NCBI GenBank assembly: GCA_003248755.1 | Contig: QFQW01000009.1 | Span: 1-63,210, forward strand | Reading direction: 5' to 3' | Source of the DNA: Chryseobacterium sp. | GTDB lineage: Bacteria; Bacteroidota; Bacteroidia; Flavobacteriales; Weeksellaceae | DNA length: 63,210 nt | Shown here: positions 1-9,402 of the stretch, piece by piece | How positions within the stretch are numbered: position 1 is the first letter of the stretch | How the letters are laid out: the number at the start of each line of letters is the position of its first letter | Made by a program: the position numbers and the translations under genes | Notes under the pieces: model-generated | Databases searched by the model: none | Told to the model about the DNA's origin: nothing | What the model saw: only the letters and a program-made list of their open reading frames with translations

Positions 1-1559
1 AGTGTCCAAAGTGTTTGCCTGTATTCCTTTCTTTTGTCTTCTTGCTCTTCGCTTGCAGGATCTATAATAGGCACATCGATCTCGATCCCGAATTTCTTCA
101 TCTGTTTTCTGATATATTTTTCCTCTCCCAGTAAAATAGGATATGCTATCCCTTCTTCATAAAGAATTTGAGCCGCTTTGAGAACATTATATTCTTCCGC
201 ATTACCAAGTGTGACTCTCTTTGGATTGGAACGAGCACGGTTCTGCATTATACGGATCAGTTTTTCATCACGTCCCATTCTGTCCAACAACTGATTTTCA
301 TATGTTTCAAAATCATCAATGGGTTTTCTGGCAATTCCACTGTCCATTGCTGCTTTAGCTACTGCTTTGGAAACTCTCGTTATTAATCGGTTATCAAAGG
401 GTTTTGGAATAAAATATTCTCTTCCGAAATTCAAATTCTTAATATTATACGCCAACATCACCGCTTCAGGAACCGGCTCTTTTGCCAGATCAGCAATTGC
501 CTTCACTGCCGCGAGTTTCATCGCCTCATTGATTCCGGTGGCCTGAACATCTAATGCTCCACGAAAAATGTAGGGGAACCCTAACACATTATTAACCTGA
601 TTAGGATAATCACTGCGACCTGTAGCCAAAATCACATCCTTACGGGTGTTAATTGCAACATTATAATCAATTTCAGGAGTTGGGTTTGCCATGGCAAATA
701 CGATCGGGTCATTAGCCATGGTAAGCAACATTTCAGGAGTAAGAACATTACCAATGGAAAGCCCCAGAAACATATCCGTCCCTTTTATTGCCTCCGTAAG
801 TGTTTTTTGTTCTCCCGCACGCGCATAACGTTTTTGCAGATCCAATAGATCGGTCCGTGATTGAATAAGCATCCCATCCTTATCAAACATGGTGATGTTC
901 TCTTCCTTTACACCAAGCAGCACATATAAATTGGCACAAGCTATCGCGGCAGATCCTGCTCCCGAAATCAGTATTCTGAGATCGGACAACTGTTTCCCTG
1001 CAAGGTCAGAAGCATTTATAAGTGCAGCAGAAGATATAATGGCTGTTCCATGCTGATCATCGTGCATCAAAGGAATCTTCAATTCTTCCTTCAAGCGTTG
1101 CTCAATATAAAAAGCTTCTGGTGCTTTGATATCTTCAAGATTGATCCCGCCAAAGGTCGGTGCAATTCCTTTGACAATATCTATGAATTTATCAGGGTCT
1201 CTCTCATCAATCTCAATGTCGAAAACATTGATATCGGCAAAAATCTTAAAAAGTAAACCTTTGCCTTCCATCACAGGTTTTGAAGCTTCCGCTCCAATAT
1301 CACCCAACCCCAGAACAGCAGTCCCGTTGGAAATAACAGCCACCAAATTTCCTTTTCCCGTATAATCATATACTGTTTCTGGATATTTTTCTATTTCTAA
1401 GCAAGGAATCGCCACTCCCGGAGAATAGGCAAGTGATAAATCTCTTTGTGATGAGTGGGGCTTCGACGGAACTACTTCTATTTTACCTTTAGGCTCCGCT
1501 TTATGATAATCCAATGCTGCCTTCTTAAAGTTAATCTCGTCTCTATTTGTATTGGACAT
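1..1559 (-). CDS. maeB: NADP-dependent malic enzyme with C-terminal phosphotransacetylase-like domain (3' end outside window)
   Basis: Oxidative decarboxylation of malate to pyruvate in the cytoplasm. Reading leftwards from the ATG at 1559-1557, the frame is open to the window edge (519 codons). It shows the malic-enzyme signatures SLAYSPGVA, NGTAVLGLGDIGA and MEGKGLLFK, then the LMHDDQHGTA segment and the NAD(P)-binding LISGAGSAA stretch. Beyond about residue 430 it continues into a region with RSNPKRVTLGNAEE, the start of the phosphotransacetylase-like half found in the long MaeB type. The gene is therefore cut before its end. It lies on the same strand as, but is separated by a terminator from, the dicarboxylate-related operon upstream; malate is where aspartate-derived fumarate would go, so the neighbourhood fits, but the gene is common as a housekeeping gene. 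Product very likely; coenzyme preference inferred. Confidence 0.93.
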   Translation of the reverse strand, partial: MSNTNRDEINFKKAALDYHKAEPKGKIEVVPSKPHSSQRDLSLAYSPGVAIPCLEIEKYPETVYDYTGKGNLVAVISNGTAVLGLGDIGAEASKPVMEGKGLLFKIFADINVFDIEIDERDPDKFIDIVKGIAPTFGGINLEDIKAPEAFYIEQRLKEELKIPLMHDDQHGTAIISSAALINASDLAGKQLSDLRILISGAGSAAIACANLYVLLGVKEENITMFDKDGMLIQSRTDLLDLQKRYARAGEQKTLTEAIKGTDMFLGLSIGNVLTPEMLLTMANDPIVFAMANPTPEIDYNVAINTRKDVILATGRSDYPNQVNNVLGFPYIFRGALDVQATGINEAMKLAAVKAIADLAKEPVPEAVMLAYNIKNLNFGREYFIPKPFDNRLITRVSKAVAKAAMDSGIARKPIDDFETYENQLLDRMGRDEKLIRIMQNRARSNPKRVTLGNAEEYNVLKAAQILYEEGIAYPILLGEEKYIRKQMKKFGIEIDVPIIDPASEEQEDKRKEYRQTLWT

Positions 1560-1796
1560 AATCTTTATCGTAATATTAAGTTTATAATTAACATCTTTTC
1601 TAGATGCCTTTTAGTTTTAACTAATAAATGCTTTTTTTATATTTGAATTTTGTGTTTTGGTTTGGTGTGGTCCTGGCGGAATTTGCACCATTAGAAATCA
1701 ACCGCTATATCAGCGAGTAGATCAGTAACTGTATCCAACTAATCTATTAGGATATTTGATTTTCAAGATTCATCCTTATATCTAATTCAGTTAAAA

Positions 1797-1826
1797 ACGG
1801 TTGTCCATGAAATCAGGGGCAACCGT
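1797..1826 (-). terminator. Rho-independent terminator of the peptide-utilisation operon
   Basis: On the minus strand a 10-bp stem (arms 1797-1806 and 1817-1826, core ACGGTTG/CAACCGT, one G-T wobble) with a 10-nt loop is followed by a run of five Ts. It lies 28 bp past the stop of the alpha/beta-hydrolase gene and separates that operon from malic enzyme. Confidence 0.8.
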
Positions 1827-1854
1827 ACAAAAACAATCATAATATGAAAAACAA

Positions 1855-2769
1855 CTATTCAAAAAAAGCTTTGGCAGCATCAACCGCCATCGCAGCCTGA
1901 TCATGTCCCACATTTGGAACTTCTCTTTTTGTCCAATTGAAAAAATAACCATTGCTATCTGCATGAGTCTTACTTTTATTATAAAAATATAATCCACGTG
2001 CATACCGATATAATCCCTGAGCATCTGCCTCCGGCGTATGCCTGATCGACGAATCATTGGGGTCAGTATCATTCTGCCCCAGATGAATAATCATCTTCAC
2101 GTTCATTGCGGCTTTTATATCAGCTTCAGAAAGCTGGGAATTTTTAAGTCCATATGGAAAAGCGATTGTTGTTGATGGCTCTGTGTACCAGCCAGCGTTG
2201 GCTGAAATAGCCGTCTTCACTTTTGTCGAAGCACCATTGAACAAGACAAAACGGTGTACAAATTGTGATCCTGCAGAGTGCCCGAACATTAAATAATTGG
2301 CGGTCGTATTTCCAGTTTGAGATTTTATGTATTCAAACAGTGGCTCGACAATAGAAAAGGTCCAGTTCTTCTTGTCTATAAAACTTCCTGAATTACTGAT
2401 AACATTACCTGTAATATATTCATTATCCGTATAATATAACTCCGGAAACTCAATAGCAAACACCATGCAATGGTATTTGGATGATAAAGATTCCCAAGGC
2501 TGAATATAATTAACGGCATCCCTGTTCGTTCCCGGAAAGACCAGCACAACGGGAATATTGGTAAGATCTTCGTCAGGAACGGAATAATAGACTTTTATCG
2601 GCTTATTTTTAAAGGGTTCATAATCTGTATAAGTGAAATTTCCCGTTCCTTTCTTGATCACAGAACTTTCTGGTACTGTAGTTTCATTCTCATCGTTGCT
2701 GTTGCTACAAGACATGGCAAAAGTAACGGCCAATAGGGCGAACTTAAAATAAAATATATAGCGTTTCAT
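1855..2769 (-). CDS. Lipoprotein alpha/beta-hydrolase, PHB-depolymerase-like (candidate PahZ1-type poly-aspartate hydrolase)
   Basis: A 304-residue secreted serine hydrolase. The N-terminus has a signal peptide ending in a lipobox-like AMSC (Cys21), so the enzyme is probably membrane-anchored. The nucleophile elbow is GHSAGS (Ser165), the likely acid is in GQNDTD (Asp234 or Asp236), and the likely base is His289 in NVGHD. The fold resembles the PHB-depolymerase/esterase group, which also contains the characterised poly-aspartate hydrolase PahZ1 of Pedobacter and Sphingomonas; that link is from family knowledge, not from alignment. It is the last gene of the operon starting at 10083, 3 bp after the porin gene. 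Generic esterase is the alternative; the peptidase-rich neighbourhood makes cleavage of a peptide-like polymer attractive. The fold is firm, the substrate is not. Confidence 0.8.
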   Translation of the reverse strand: MKRYIFYFKFALLAVTFAMSCSNSNDENETTVPESSVIKKGTGNFTYTDYEPFKNKPIKVYYSVPDEDLTNIPVVLVFPGTNRDAVNYIQPWESLSSKYHCMVFAIEFPELYYTDNEYITGNVISNSGSFIDKKNWTFSIVEPLFEYIKSQTGNTTANYLMFGHSAGSQFVHRFVLFNGASTKVKTAISANAGWYTEPSTTIAFPYGLKNSQLSEADIKAAMNVKMIIHLGQNDTDPNDSSIRHTPEADAQGLYRYARGLYFYNKSKTHADSNGYFFNWTKREVPNVGHDQAAMAVDAAKAFFE

Positions 2770-2772
2770 TTT

Positions 2773-4008
2773 CTAGAATATTATTTGGAATATCAGCTCT
2801 GCCTGTACATTATTTTTCAGTTCCTTATTAGAGTAGTCCAGATAACTAAAACCTCCCTGTATTTTCAGTCTGTTATCAATGAAATATTTTGTCAGCGAGG
2901 CATTATAAGCCCGGGTTTCCTTAAGAATTGAAGTAGTAGTTTCAAATTCCGGTGAAACCTGGGAATATCTAAGGTCTAAAGCATATCCGCTTTTCAGTAC
3001 ATATCCTACCTGGAAATTGTAAATACTTCCCAATACGAGATAATCGGCAATCTGTTGTGAGATCAACCCATTCACAGCCCCCGTATCTGTATATATCCCT
3101 GTAAGAGATGTTCCGGTCGCATTAGCATACTCTCCAATTACGGATAAACCTTTGTATTTGGCTAGAACATCAACGTAAAATTTTCTGTAATCAGGTAATT
3201 TTTCTTTTCCATCGGCTCCATACAACACAAAGTTTCCGTGAGCATCACCTTTACTGTCACTTGCTCCCTTATTATAACTTCCTGCAACTCCCAGTTTTAC
3301 TTTCGGGGTACTTTCATATGCAAGGTCAGCTTCTATAAGGTCGTTATTACCCGTAAAACTTCCGAAAGGGTAAATATCAAGCCTTCCTCCATATTTTAGT
3401 CCGCCTTTATCAGGATCTGTAGAGCTTGTACCAAAAGAATTCCTGCCGTCTCCTGAGGTCACAGCTACCTTTGGGGCAATCACAAATCCCCCAAGCTTGA
3501 AGTCACTTTCCACAAATAGACCGAATTCCCGACCAGTATTGGCCAAAGAAGAACTTAATATGCTTCTGTCGGTCATTGACAGATTACTTTCCAGAAAGGT
3601 CATTTCAAGGTTATTGGTAAAGGTCTGTTTCTGACCCGCCGAAATCTTCAGACTCTTAAAAGGTGCATAAGCGATCCAGGCATCCAAAAGCGGAGTACTG
3701 TCCGTAAAATCCATTTGCAATAAAAAACTCACTTTTTCTTTGGCTGCATTACCTGAAACCGAAAGATAAGTTCTTTTGATCCCGAATCTTGTCTGTGAAT
3801 CCGCTTCCTGCGATTTGGAATAAACGAAGTTAGGCTGTATAAAACCTCCTATGTTGAAGTTATATGCGCCGTTGTTCAACTCAACATTCAATCCTTTACC
3901 TAATTCGAAATTAACGTCATTGTTATTGGTCTGTGCATTATAATTAGAGAAAAGCAATACAACTATTGATGCGAGTAACGACTTTTGTATATTATTTTTA
4001 TGATTCAT
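2773..4008 (-). CDS. Outer-membrane porin, Porin_O_P (phosphate-selective porin) family, copy 2
   Basis: A 411-residue beta-barrel protein with a signal peptide (cleavage probably after SNYNAQ) and the opening typical of the family: a short glycine-rich segment leading to IGGFIQPNF, then alternating strands ending in an aromatic residue (LIFQIIF). Members of this family form anion-selective channels in the outer membrane. It lies between the M14 carboxypeptidase and the alpha/beta-hydrolase with short spacing, in one operon, and is a paralogue of the porin at 5552-6862. Two copies flanking a peptidase suggest dedicated uptake of a negatively charged substrate; phosphate itself is unlikely since no phosphate genes are near. 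Confidence 0.85.
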   Translation of the reverse strand: MNHKNNIQKSLLASIVVLLFSNYNAQTNNNDVNFELGKGLNVELNNGAYNFNIGGFIQPNFVYSKSQEADSQTRFGIKRTYLSVSGNAAKEKVSFLLQMDFTDSTPLLDAWIAYAPFKSLKISAGQKQTFTNNLEMTFLESNLSMTDRSILSSSLANTGREFGLFVESDFKLGGFVIAPKVAVTSGDGRNSFGTSSTDPDKGGLKYGGRLDIYPFGSFTGNNDLIEADLAYESTPKVKLGVAGSYNKGASDSKGDAHGNFVLYGADGKEKLPDYRKFYVDVLAKYKGLSVIGEYANATGTSLTGIYTDTGAVNGLISQQIADYLVLGSIYNFQVGYVLKSGYALDLRYSQVSPEFETTTSILKETRAYNASLTKYFIDNRLKIQGGFSYLDYSNKELKNNVQAELIFQIIF

Positions 4009-4027
4009 GATCTTTGATTTATAAAGG

Positions 4028-5548
4028 TTATTTAATGATCCTGTAAATAGGCAATTCAGTTAAATTTTCTATTGAGAAGACATTGTAGCGTACAAAACCA
4101 TTTTCTGCTTCTGGTTCCAGCACTACTGCAGCAAGATTTGAATTCTTTTGCCTCATATTGATAAGGAAGGTTCCTTTGGGGAGTTTGACCTGCTGCTCTT
4201 TGATCTCTGTGGTAACGATCTGCTCATAAAATCCTTCAAATTTCGTATTGGATTTTTGGACGTCTTTTATATGGTAACTTTCTGCATTCACCATTTTTTC
4301 TTCATCAAGCTTTTCCACTTTCAGACCCAGCTGAATTAACTTATTGGCAACAGTTTCATATTGAGGTAAAATGGCATAATATTCTGGTCTCTTCCTTACA
4401 ATGTCGGGAGTTCTGTCGGAAACATCTCTCACCGGCATCTCAATTTCGACCAATTCGTTTTTACCGATATCAATAAATGGTATTTTCCTTACTTCGGTCT
4501 TGCGCTTTTCAGTAACCACAATATCATTGAATGTGTTTGCAGCTTCCTTAACCTTCTCTTTTATCAGATCTGAATTTTTCAAAGATTCTTTCAGGGTTGT
4601 AAGGGCAATCAGGAAGGAAGTATATGTTCTTCTTCTAAAAGAGATCTTCTCCATTCCTTCTCCTCTTACCTCGATCAGCATCGACAAGGCATTGGTCAGT
4701 CCTACGCCTGAAGATGTAGATCTCGGACTTGCTGCACCAATGTTAAGAACTATTTCCCCTTTAACTTTGCTTGGAGCAAAATATTTGTAATAGGTTAGAT
4801 TGTTCGCTTTCAGCGCCGATTGATATTCCGGAAGGAATTTCTCAGCAAAAAGGCCACTCAGCGACTTTGGATAATTCGGGTTTTCACAATATAAAAACAT
4901 CACATCTGCAAATCCTGAAACCCCTGAGGTCTCCATTTTAAGATAATCTGCCCTGAAAGGATTATATTCATGAAAATCGATGTAAACATCAGGTGAAAAT
5001 TTATTTAAAAACTCGCGGAAAACCACCGACTCCGGAGTTTCTAGCTTAGTAAGATCACGATTGAGATCAAGACCATTGCTTGTCCTTCTATCCATTCTTT
5101 CACCTCCATCAATGTTTACCATAGGTAAAATAGCAATATCCATATTTTTACGTAAAGCCTGTAATTCAGGGTCAGATAAAAGCTTGTCGATCAATAAAAG
5201 CAGCCCTTCGGTTCCTGCAGGCTCATCCCCATGAATACGGGCTGAAAACATGACCTTCACTTTTGGAGCATCTGATTTAAAAATGATAGTGGGTATATCA
5301 ACATCTTTTTGAGTTTTACCAATATAGCTGAGGCTTACATTGTCTTTTCCCGAGATCTTTTCATTGATGAAACCCATCATTTCCTTGTATCCTGCAATCC
5401 CTTTTTTGCTGAATGAAGGGGTGTTCATCTCAATATCAGGGTCAGGAAAAAATTTATCTGTCATCTTTTTGGATTGCTGCCCAAAAATGGAAAGAGACAT
5501 AAAGAATGCGATGATACTTAAATTATATTTTAATATTTTCATAATCAA
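4028..5548 (-). CDS. Secreted M14-family zinc carboxypeptidase (candidate exo-acting peptidase on acidic polymer)
   Basis: A 506-residue protein with a signal peptide (cleavage near IFGQQ). The M14 zinc site is visible: His106 and Glu109 in HGDEPAGTE, third ligand His193 in DFHEY, substrate-binding Asn163-Arg164 in DLNRD, and general base candidate Glu293 in LIEVRGEG. The catalytic domain fills about residues 40-320; the C-terminal 180 residues are an added region without recognised motifs. The exo-type poly-aspartate hydrolase PahZ2 also belongs to the zinc-carboxypeptidase group (family knowledge), which makes it a candidate to trim oligomers into pieces for the IadA-like enzyme. The start could be Met1 or Met3; both leave the signal peptide intact. 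Periplasmic or outer-membrane location is likely because no lipobox is seen. Confidence 0.86.
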   Translation of the reverse strand: MIMKILKYNLSIIAFFMSLSIFGQQSKKMTDKFFPDPDIEMNTPSFSKKGIAGYKEMMGFINEKISGKDNVSLSYIGKTQKDVDIPTIIFKSDAPKVKVMFSARIHGDEPAGTEGLLLLIDKLLSDPELQALRKNMDIAILPMVNIDGGERMDRRTSNGLDLNRDLTKLETPESVVFREFLNKFSPDVYIDFHEYNPFRADYLKMETSGVSGFADVMFLYCENPNYPKSLSGLFAEKFLPEYQSALKANNLTYYKYFAPSKVKGEIVLNIGAASPRSTSSGVGLTNALSMLIEVRGEGMEKISFRRRTYTSFLIALTTLKESLKNSDLIKEKVKEAANTFNDIVVTEKRKTEVRKIPFIDIGKNELVEIEMPVRDVSDRTPDIVRKRPEYYAILPQYETVANKLIQLGLKVEKLDEEKMVNAESYHIKDVQKSNTKFEGFYEQIVTTEIKEQQVKLPKGTFLINMRQKNSNLAAVVLEPEAENGFVRYNVFSIENLTELPIYRIIK

Positions 5549-5551
5549 ATT

Positions 5552-6862
5552 TTAAAAAGTGATCTGCATGATCAACTGAAACCTGTTCTCATTCCCCACC
5601 ATAGTATAGCCTGAAACATCTCTTGAATCGGGACCTGCATCTACAAAAATGTAGGATGCCTGAACTTTCACAGCTTGCGAGCGGGTAAGAAACTTGGCAG
5701 CTGTGATCTCATAAAAATTGTTCCTGTTGAAATACAAGGTGTTGTTCATATAAGAATTGGTATCAGGTTTCAGATGTGTATATCTAAATCCAACCAGATA
5801 TAAGGAAGGAAATGTATAGGTTCCTTCGATGTTATATCCTTCTCCCAGTAACATTCTCTGTTTAATATAACTTTCAACGCCACCATCGAATGTAGTGGCC
5901 AGAGTTCCATCCGTCCTTACCCTGTAATAGATATCAGAAGGCACGGATGCCCAGGTCTTGGCATATTCACCCAACATGGAAAAGCCTTTATACTTAAAAA
6001 GAAAATCTGCGACCAGTTTGCTGTAGGAAGGTAAAGAGTAATTTTTGTCAGCATCCATATATAAAATGTCCCCTGTCGATCTTCCCCCTCTCCTGTCACT
6101 TGTTCCGTCATTATAGCTGAAAGCCCCTCCTATGGAAAGTTTCGGGGTCATTTCCCTTAACAGATCGGCACCTTTGAATTTTCCGGCCTCACGAAATTTT
6201 CCAAAAGGCAGATAATTGATCCTACCTCCATATTTCAAACCACCATAGCGAGTTCCTCGGGTAAAACTTCCATCTCCGTCCGTCAAAATTAACGTGGGTT
6301 CTAAAAATGATCTTTTCCCTATTTTCAAAGTCCCGTCTATAAAAACTCCGGTCTCTCTGATCGTACTGAATATCGTACCCAGCGTACTTCTGTCCACAAA
6401 TGCCAATGCATTGGAGCTGATCCCCATCTCCCTACTGTCCGTACCAACAGAGCGCTGGCCAACTGTAAAGCTGAGATTGGAGTTCGGGCTGTATGATATA
6501 AAGGCATCCTGCAAAATAGTATTGGTATCTTCTCCGCCTAAGGAAGCCGAAAAATCTCCCGTCACCCGATATGAGATCTTACCTTCAAATGCGGTTCCAC
6601 TAAGCCTTAATCTGGATCTTCTCAATCTAAATCTGTTATTGGTCTCATTCTGATCCCCCTCATAAAAACGGGTATCTAACTGCGGTTGTATGAATCCGGT
6701 CAGATTGATGCTGTATCCACCATCATTCCCAGTAGCTGTAATTCCTTCACCTAGAGTATATTTCTCAAAATGAAACCCTTTTTGGGAAAATCCCAAAACA
6801 GGAGCTAGGATGGAGATGAGTGACAGGACTATATTTTTTGTTTTCATTTTTTTATTCTTCAA
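5552..6862 (-). CDS. Outer-membrane porin, Porin_O_P family, copy 1
   Basis: A 431-436-residue beta-barrel porin with signal peptide (cleavage near LGFSQ) and the family opening GFIQPQLDTRF followed by strand-turn repeats ending in LIMQITF. Two starts are possible: the first ATG (6862) overlaps the stop of the IadA-like gene by 11 bp, while the second (Met6, MKTKNIVL) gives a more usual signal peptide and nearly abuts it; I favour the second. It is paralogous to the porin at 2773-4008. The role inferred from its neighbours is entry of anionic oligopeptides into the periplasm. Confidence 0.85.
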   Translation of the reverse strand: MKNKKMKTKNIVLSLISILAPVLGFSQKGFHFEKYTLGEGITATGNDGGYSINLTGFIQPQLDTRFYEGDQNETNNRFRLRRSRLRLSGTAFEGKISYRVTGDFSASLGGEDTNTILQDAFISYSPNSNLSFTVGQRSVGTDSREMGISSNALAFVDRSTLGTIFSTIRETGVFIDGTLKIGKRSFLEPTLILTDGDGSFTRGTRYGGLKYGGRINYLPFGKFREAGKFKGADLLREMTPKLSIGGAFSYNDGTSDRRGGRSTGDILYMDADKNYSLPSYSKLVADFLFKYKGFSMLGEYAKTWASVPSDIYYRVRTDGTLATTFDGGVESYIKQRMLLGEGYNIEGTYTFPSLYLVGFRYTHLKPDTNSYMNNTLYFNRNNFYEITAAKFLTRSQAVKVQASYIFVDAGPDSRDVSGYTMVGNENRFQLIMQITF

Positions 6863-7991
6863 ATGTTCCTTTTTTTATCAACACTTTATCCCTCATCATA
6901 ATTTCACCTTTTGCAATTACATCTGTTAATTGCAGACTCTCATCGAAGAAGCAAAAATCAGCATCTTTGCCTACGGCAATACTTCCTTTGTTGGGTAATG
7001 AAAGATTCGTAGCAGGGCTCGAAGTAATAAGTTTAAACGCTTCAGATATATCTACACCTTCTCCGATGAGCTTTACTACCTGTTTAAGATTCAAATCAAT
7101 TGGAGCCCTTCTATATCCTATTATATTTCCTTTTTCATCTTTTTTCATAACCCCCGCATTTCCATCGCTGCTCAATGTCATGTTATCCATGGAGACTCCT
7201 TGTTCCAAAGCATAGAGTACCTGCTCATAGGGTTGCGCGAACTGTGTTCCTCCTGTGGAAATATCGATCATCCCGTCTAACTTTGCAAATCGTACCGCTT
7301 GATTAAACAAATCTTTGGTTCTGCCAACATGCGTTGGGGATATCCTGCGGATAGGAGCCTGGTATTTTTCTACCAATTCCAGTAATAGCTCCATTCCCGG
7401 TTTGTGACCACCTAAATGAACGTGAAGAATTCCCTTTTTCTGGGTCAATAGTCCAGCAACATGGATATCCCCTATTATTCTTAGTAATTCCGTCGCGCTG
7501 GGGAATGAACTTCTTTCATCACTAAGGGCAATCTTACATCCGATAATTTTGTCAATGAACATAATATCATCACGTACACTTTCCATAAGGGTCAAAGGAG
7601 GGTAAGCAAAATAACTGGTCAGCATATAAGCGGTTATACCTTCCTGATCCAATCCTTTTACCTTAGCATACAATGCTTGTAGACTTTTAGTTGACCCATC
7701 CGTACCTAACAACCCCATTACAGTGGTAGTACCACAGGCAATCAGTTGGCTAAGTTCGATAGGCGGGGTCATAGAAGCAAAACCCTTTTGCCCCCCTGCT
7801 CCAGTTACGTGAATATGCTGGTCTATCAAACCAGGAGTTACTATTTTACCCTGGGCATCAATCACTTCAAGACCAGGAAGGATAAGGTCTATTTTATCCT
7901 CTATCAAAAGGATTTTTTCAGCACCTATTAGAATATCTTTTTCTCCAATAAATTCTGGCGTATATAGTTTTGTATTCTTAATTAATCTCAT
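6852..7991 (-). CDS. iadA: IadA-like beta-aspartyl (isoaspartyl) dipeptidase, amidohydrolase superfamily, with altered substrate pocket
   Basis: A 379-residue cytoplasmic M38 amidohydrolase. All metal and catalytic ligands of E. coli IadA are present at a constant offset of nine residues: His59 and His61 (HIH), carboxylated Lys153 (CKIALSD), His192, His221 and catalytic Asp276 (SSDGN). The carboxylate-binding arginines Arg160 and Arg224 are also kept. IadA releases Asp from beta-Asp-X dipeptides. Oddly, three pocket residues differ from what I recall of E. coli IadA: Glu77 is Gln68, Tyr137 is Phe128 and Ser289 is Gly280. The first two hold the free alpha-amino group of the substrate, so a shifted specificity is likely. 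It lies 10 bp downstream of the DcuC-type transporter gene. Fold and metal site are confident; the exact substrate is not. Confidence 0.85.
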   Translation of the reverse strand: MRLIKNTKLYTPEFIGEKDILIGAEKILLIEDKIDLILPGLEVIDAQGKIVTPGLIDQHIHVTGAGGQKGFASMTPPIELSQLIACGTTTVMGLLGTDGSTKSLQALYAKVKGLDQEGITAYMLTSYFAYPPLTLMESVRDDIMFIDKIIGCKIALSDERSSFPSATELLRIIGDIHVAGLLTQKKGILHVHLGGHKPGMELLLELVEKYQAPIRRISPTHVGRTKDLFNQAVRFAKLDGMIDISTGGTQFAQPYEQVLYALEQGVSMDNMTLSSDGNAGVMKKDEKGNIIGYRRAPIDLNLKQVVKLIGEGVDISEAFKLITSSPATNLSLPNKGSIAVGKDADFCFFDESLQLTDVIAKGEIMMRDKVLIKKGTFEE

Positions 7992-8001
7992 AGTTTTATT
8001 T

Positions 8002-9375
8002 TTAAATTATTAGAAAATGATAGGCAAGCATGAATAACAGGGCAGAAACAAGAGGTATAAAGTTTCTTTTCGCCAGATCAAATGAAGAAACACCTGCAAT
8101 TTCCGATATAGCCACTATAATTCCCGCAATTGGAGAGGTCGCACGTCCCATGCTTGAAGAAAGCTGCATAGGAAGGATCATTTCTGCTGGATTTGCACCC
8201 ATTTTCTTGGCAATATCCGGAACCAGAGGCCCGAATGAAAAGAAAGAAGCATTTCCGCTGCCCATCAACATAGAGGCTAAAAATATAATGACTGTCATTA
8301 ATACCCCGATACCAATTGCTCCAAAGCCCAAATGTTGTGAAAGATCCACAAGGCCATCAATGAATCCTAAGCTGATTAGTCCAGTAGAGAAAATCTCTGC
8401 TGCCACTATCAGTGTAATAACCGTTGCAAATACTTTCCCCATTCCTTCCCAGAATATTTTCAATGAGGCAAATACCTCTTTCACATTTCTGGTGCGAATA
8501 ATCTCAAAAAGAAACCCTATTGATAAAGAAATAAATATGGCTGTCGTCGTGTCCAATATGATCGGATTATCTGGAAATAGTTCAATAAATCTTGAAAATA
8601 CAATCAGTAAAATCAAAGGCATTACCGGAAGTATTGCATAGATCAATGGAGTGTTGGTCTTAAACTCGCTTGTTTCCATTTTCCTTTCAGCCTGACTTTC
8701 CTTTCTATCAAAATAACGGTTTGAAAAAAAATACACGACCATTAATAAAATAGTAAGCGGGATGGTAAGCGGTAACTGGTCTTCTAAAAAATAAGCAACA
8801 TTGCTTTTACCTATCAATTCTGCAGCTCTTGCTGTATTGGCTGAAGCTGGTCCCATATCAAAGACCGTACAGGCAGAGATGACTGATACTGCCGTTAAAC
8901 GGCTTACCCCCAATCCTACAAGTACCGGATATATCGATGCTACCAATAAAAGTCCTAATCCGGTTGCTGAAGGGGTACAAATAAATAATATTTGTCCGAT
9001 AGGAATCACCAATATTGAAGCGAGATAAGGATATTTTTTAAATACTGATAAGGGTTGCATGGAAATATAAACCAAAGCTTCGCTGGCACCTATCTTTTTC
9101 ATATAGGCCACAAAACCTCCTATGGACATGATCATCAGTCCCACTCCTGATAACCTGCCAATCATTGATTCCTGTATCAGTTTATACAAGTCGAAAAAAG
9201 AAGAACCGGTACTTTCCGATACACCCGAGGTATTGTTGATCCCCAAAAGGGAGGAAAGAGCTATCATCAGTAATCCGGCAATGAGAAGCACACCTTGCGG
9301 GTGATACTTCTTCACCAGAAAATAGGCAGCAGCGATAATAAAATGGATTGCTATTATTATTCCTGTTATATACAT
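8002..9375 (-). CDS. dcuC: DcuC-family C4-dicarboxylate transporter
   Basis: A 457-residue inner-membrane protein with about 12 hydrophobic segments over its whole length, including GVGLMIMSIGGFVAYMKKIG and the late MLMGSGNASFFSFGP and QLSSSMGRATSPIAG segments typical of DcuC. The family moves fumarate, succinate, malate and aspartate, by exchange or uptake. It is the second gene of the operon, directly upstream of the isoaspartyl dipeptidase, which suggests that it takes up aspartate or an aspartyl peptide, or exports the fumarate or succinate produced from it. Direction of transport cannot be read from the sequence. Confidence 0.87.
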   Translation of the reverse strand: MYITGIIIAIHFIIAAAYFLVKKYHPQGVLLIAGLLMIALSSLLGINNTSGVSESTGSSFFDLYKLIQESMIGRLSGVGLMIMSIGGFVAYMKKIGASEALVYISMQPLSVFKKYPYLASILVIPIGQILFICTPSATGLGLLLVASIYPVLVGLGVSRLTAVSVISACTVFDMGPASANTARAAELIGKSNVAYFLEDQLPLTIPLTILLMVVYFFSNRYFDRKESQAERKMETSEFKTNTPLIYAILPVMPLILLIVFSRFIELFPDNPIILDTTTAIFISLSIGFLFEIIRTRNVKEVFASLKIFWEGMGKVFATVITLIVAAEIFSTGLISLGFIDGLVDLSQHLGFGAIGIGVLMTVIIFLASMLMGSGNASFFSFGPLVPDIAKKMGANPAEMILPMQLSSSMGRATSPIAGIIVAISEIAGVSSFDLAKRNFIPLVSALLFMLAYHFLII

Positions 9376-9402
9376 AATAATCTATTTGAATTTGTTATTC
9401 TA

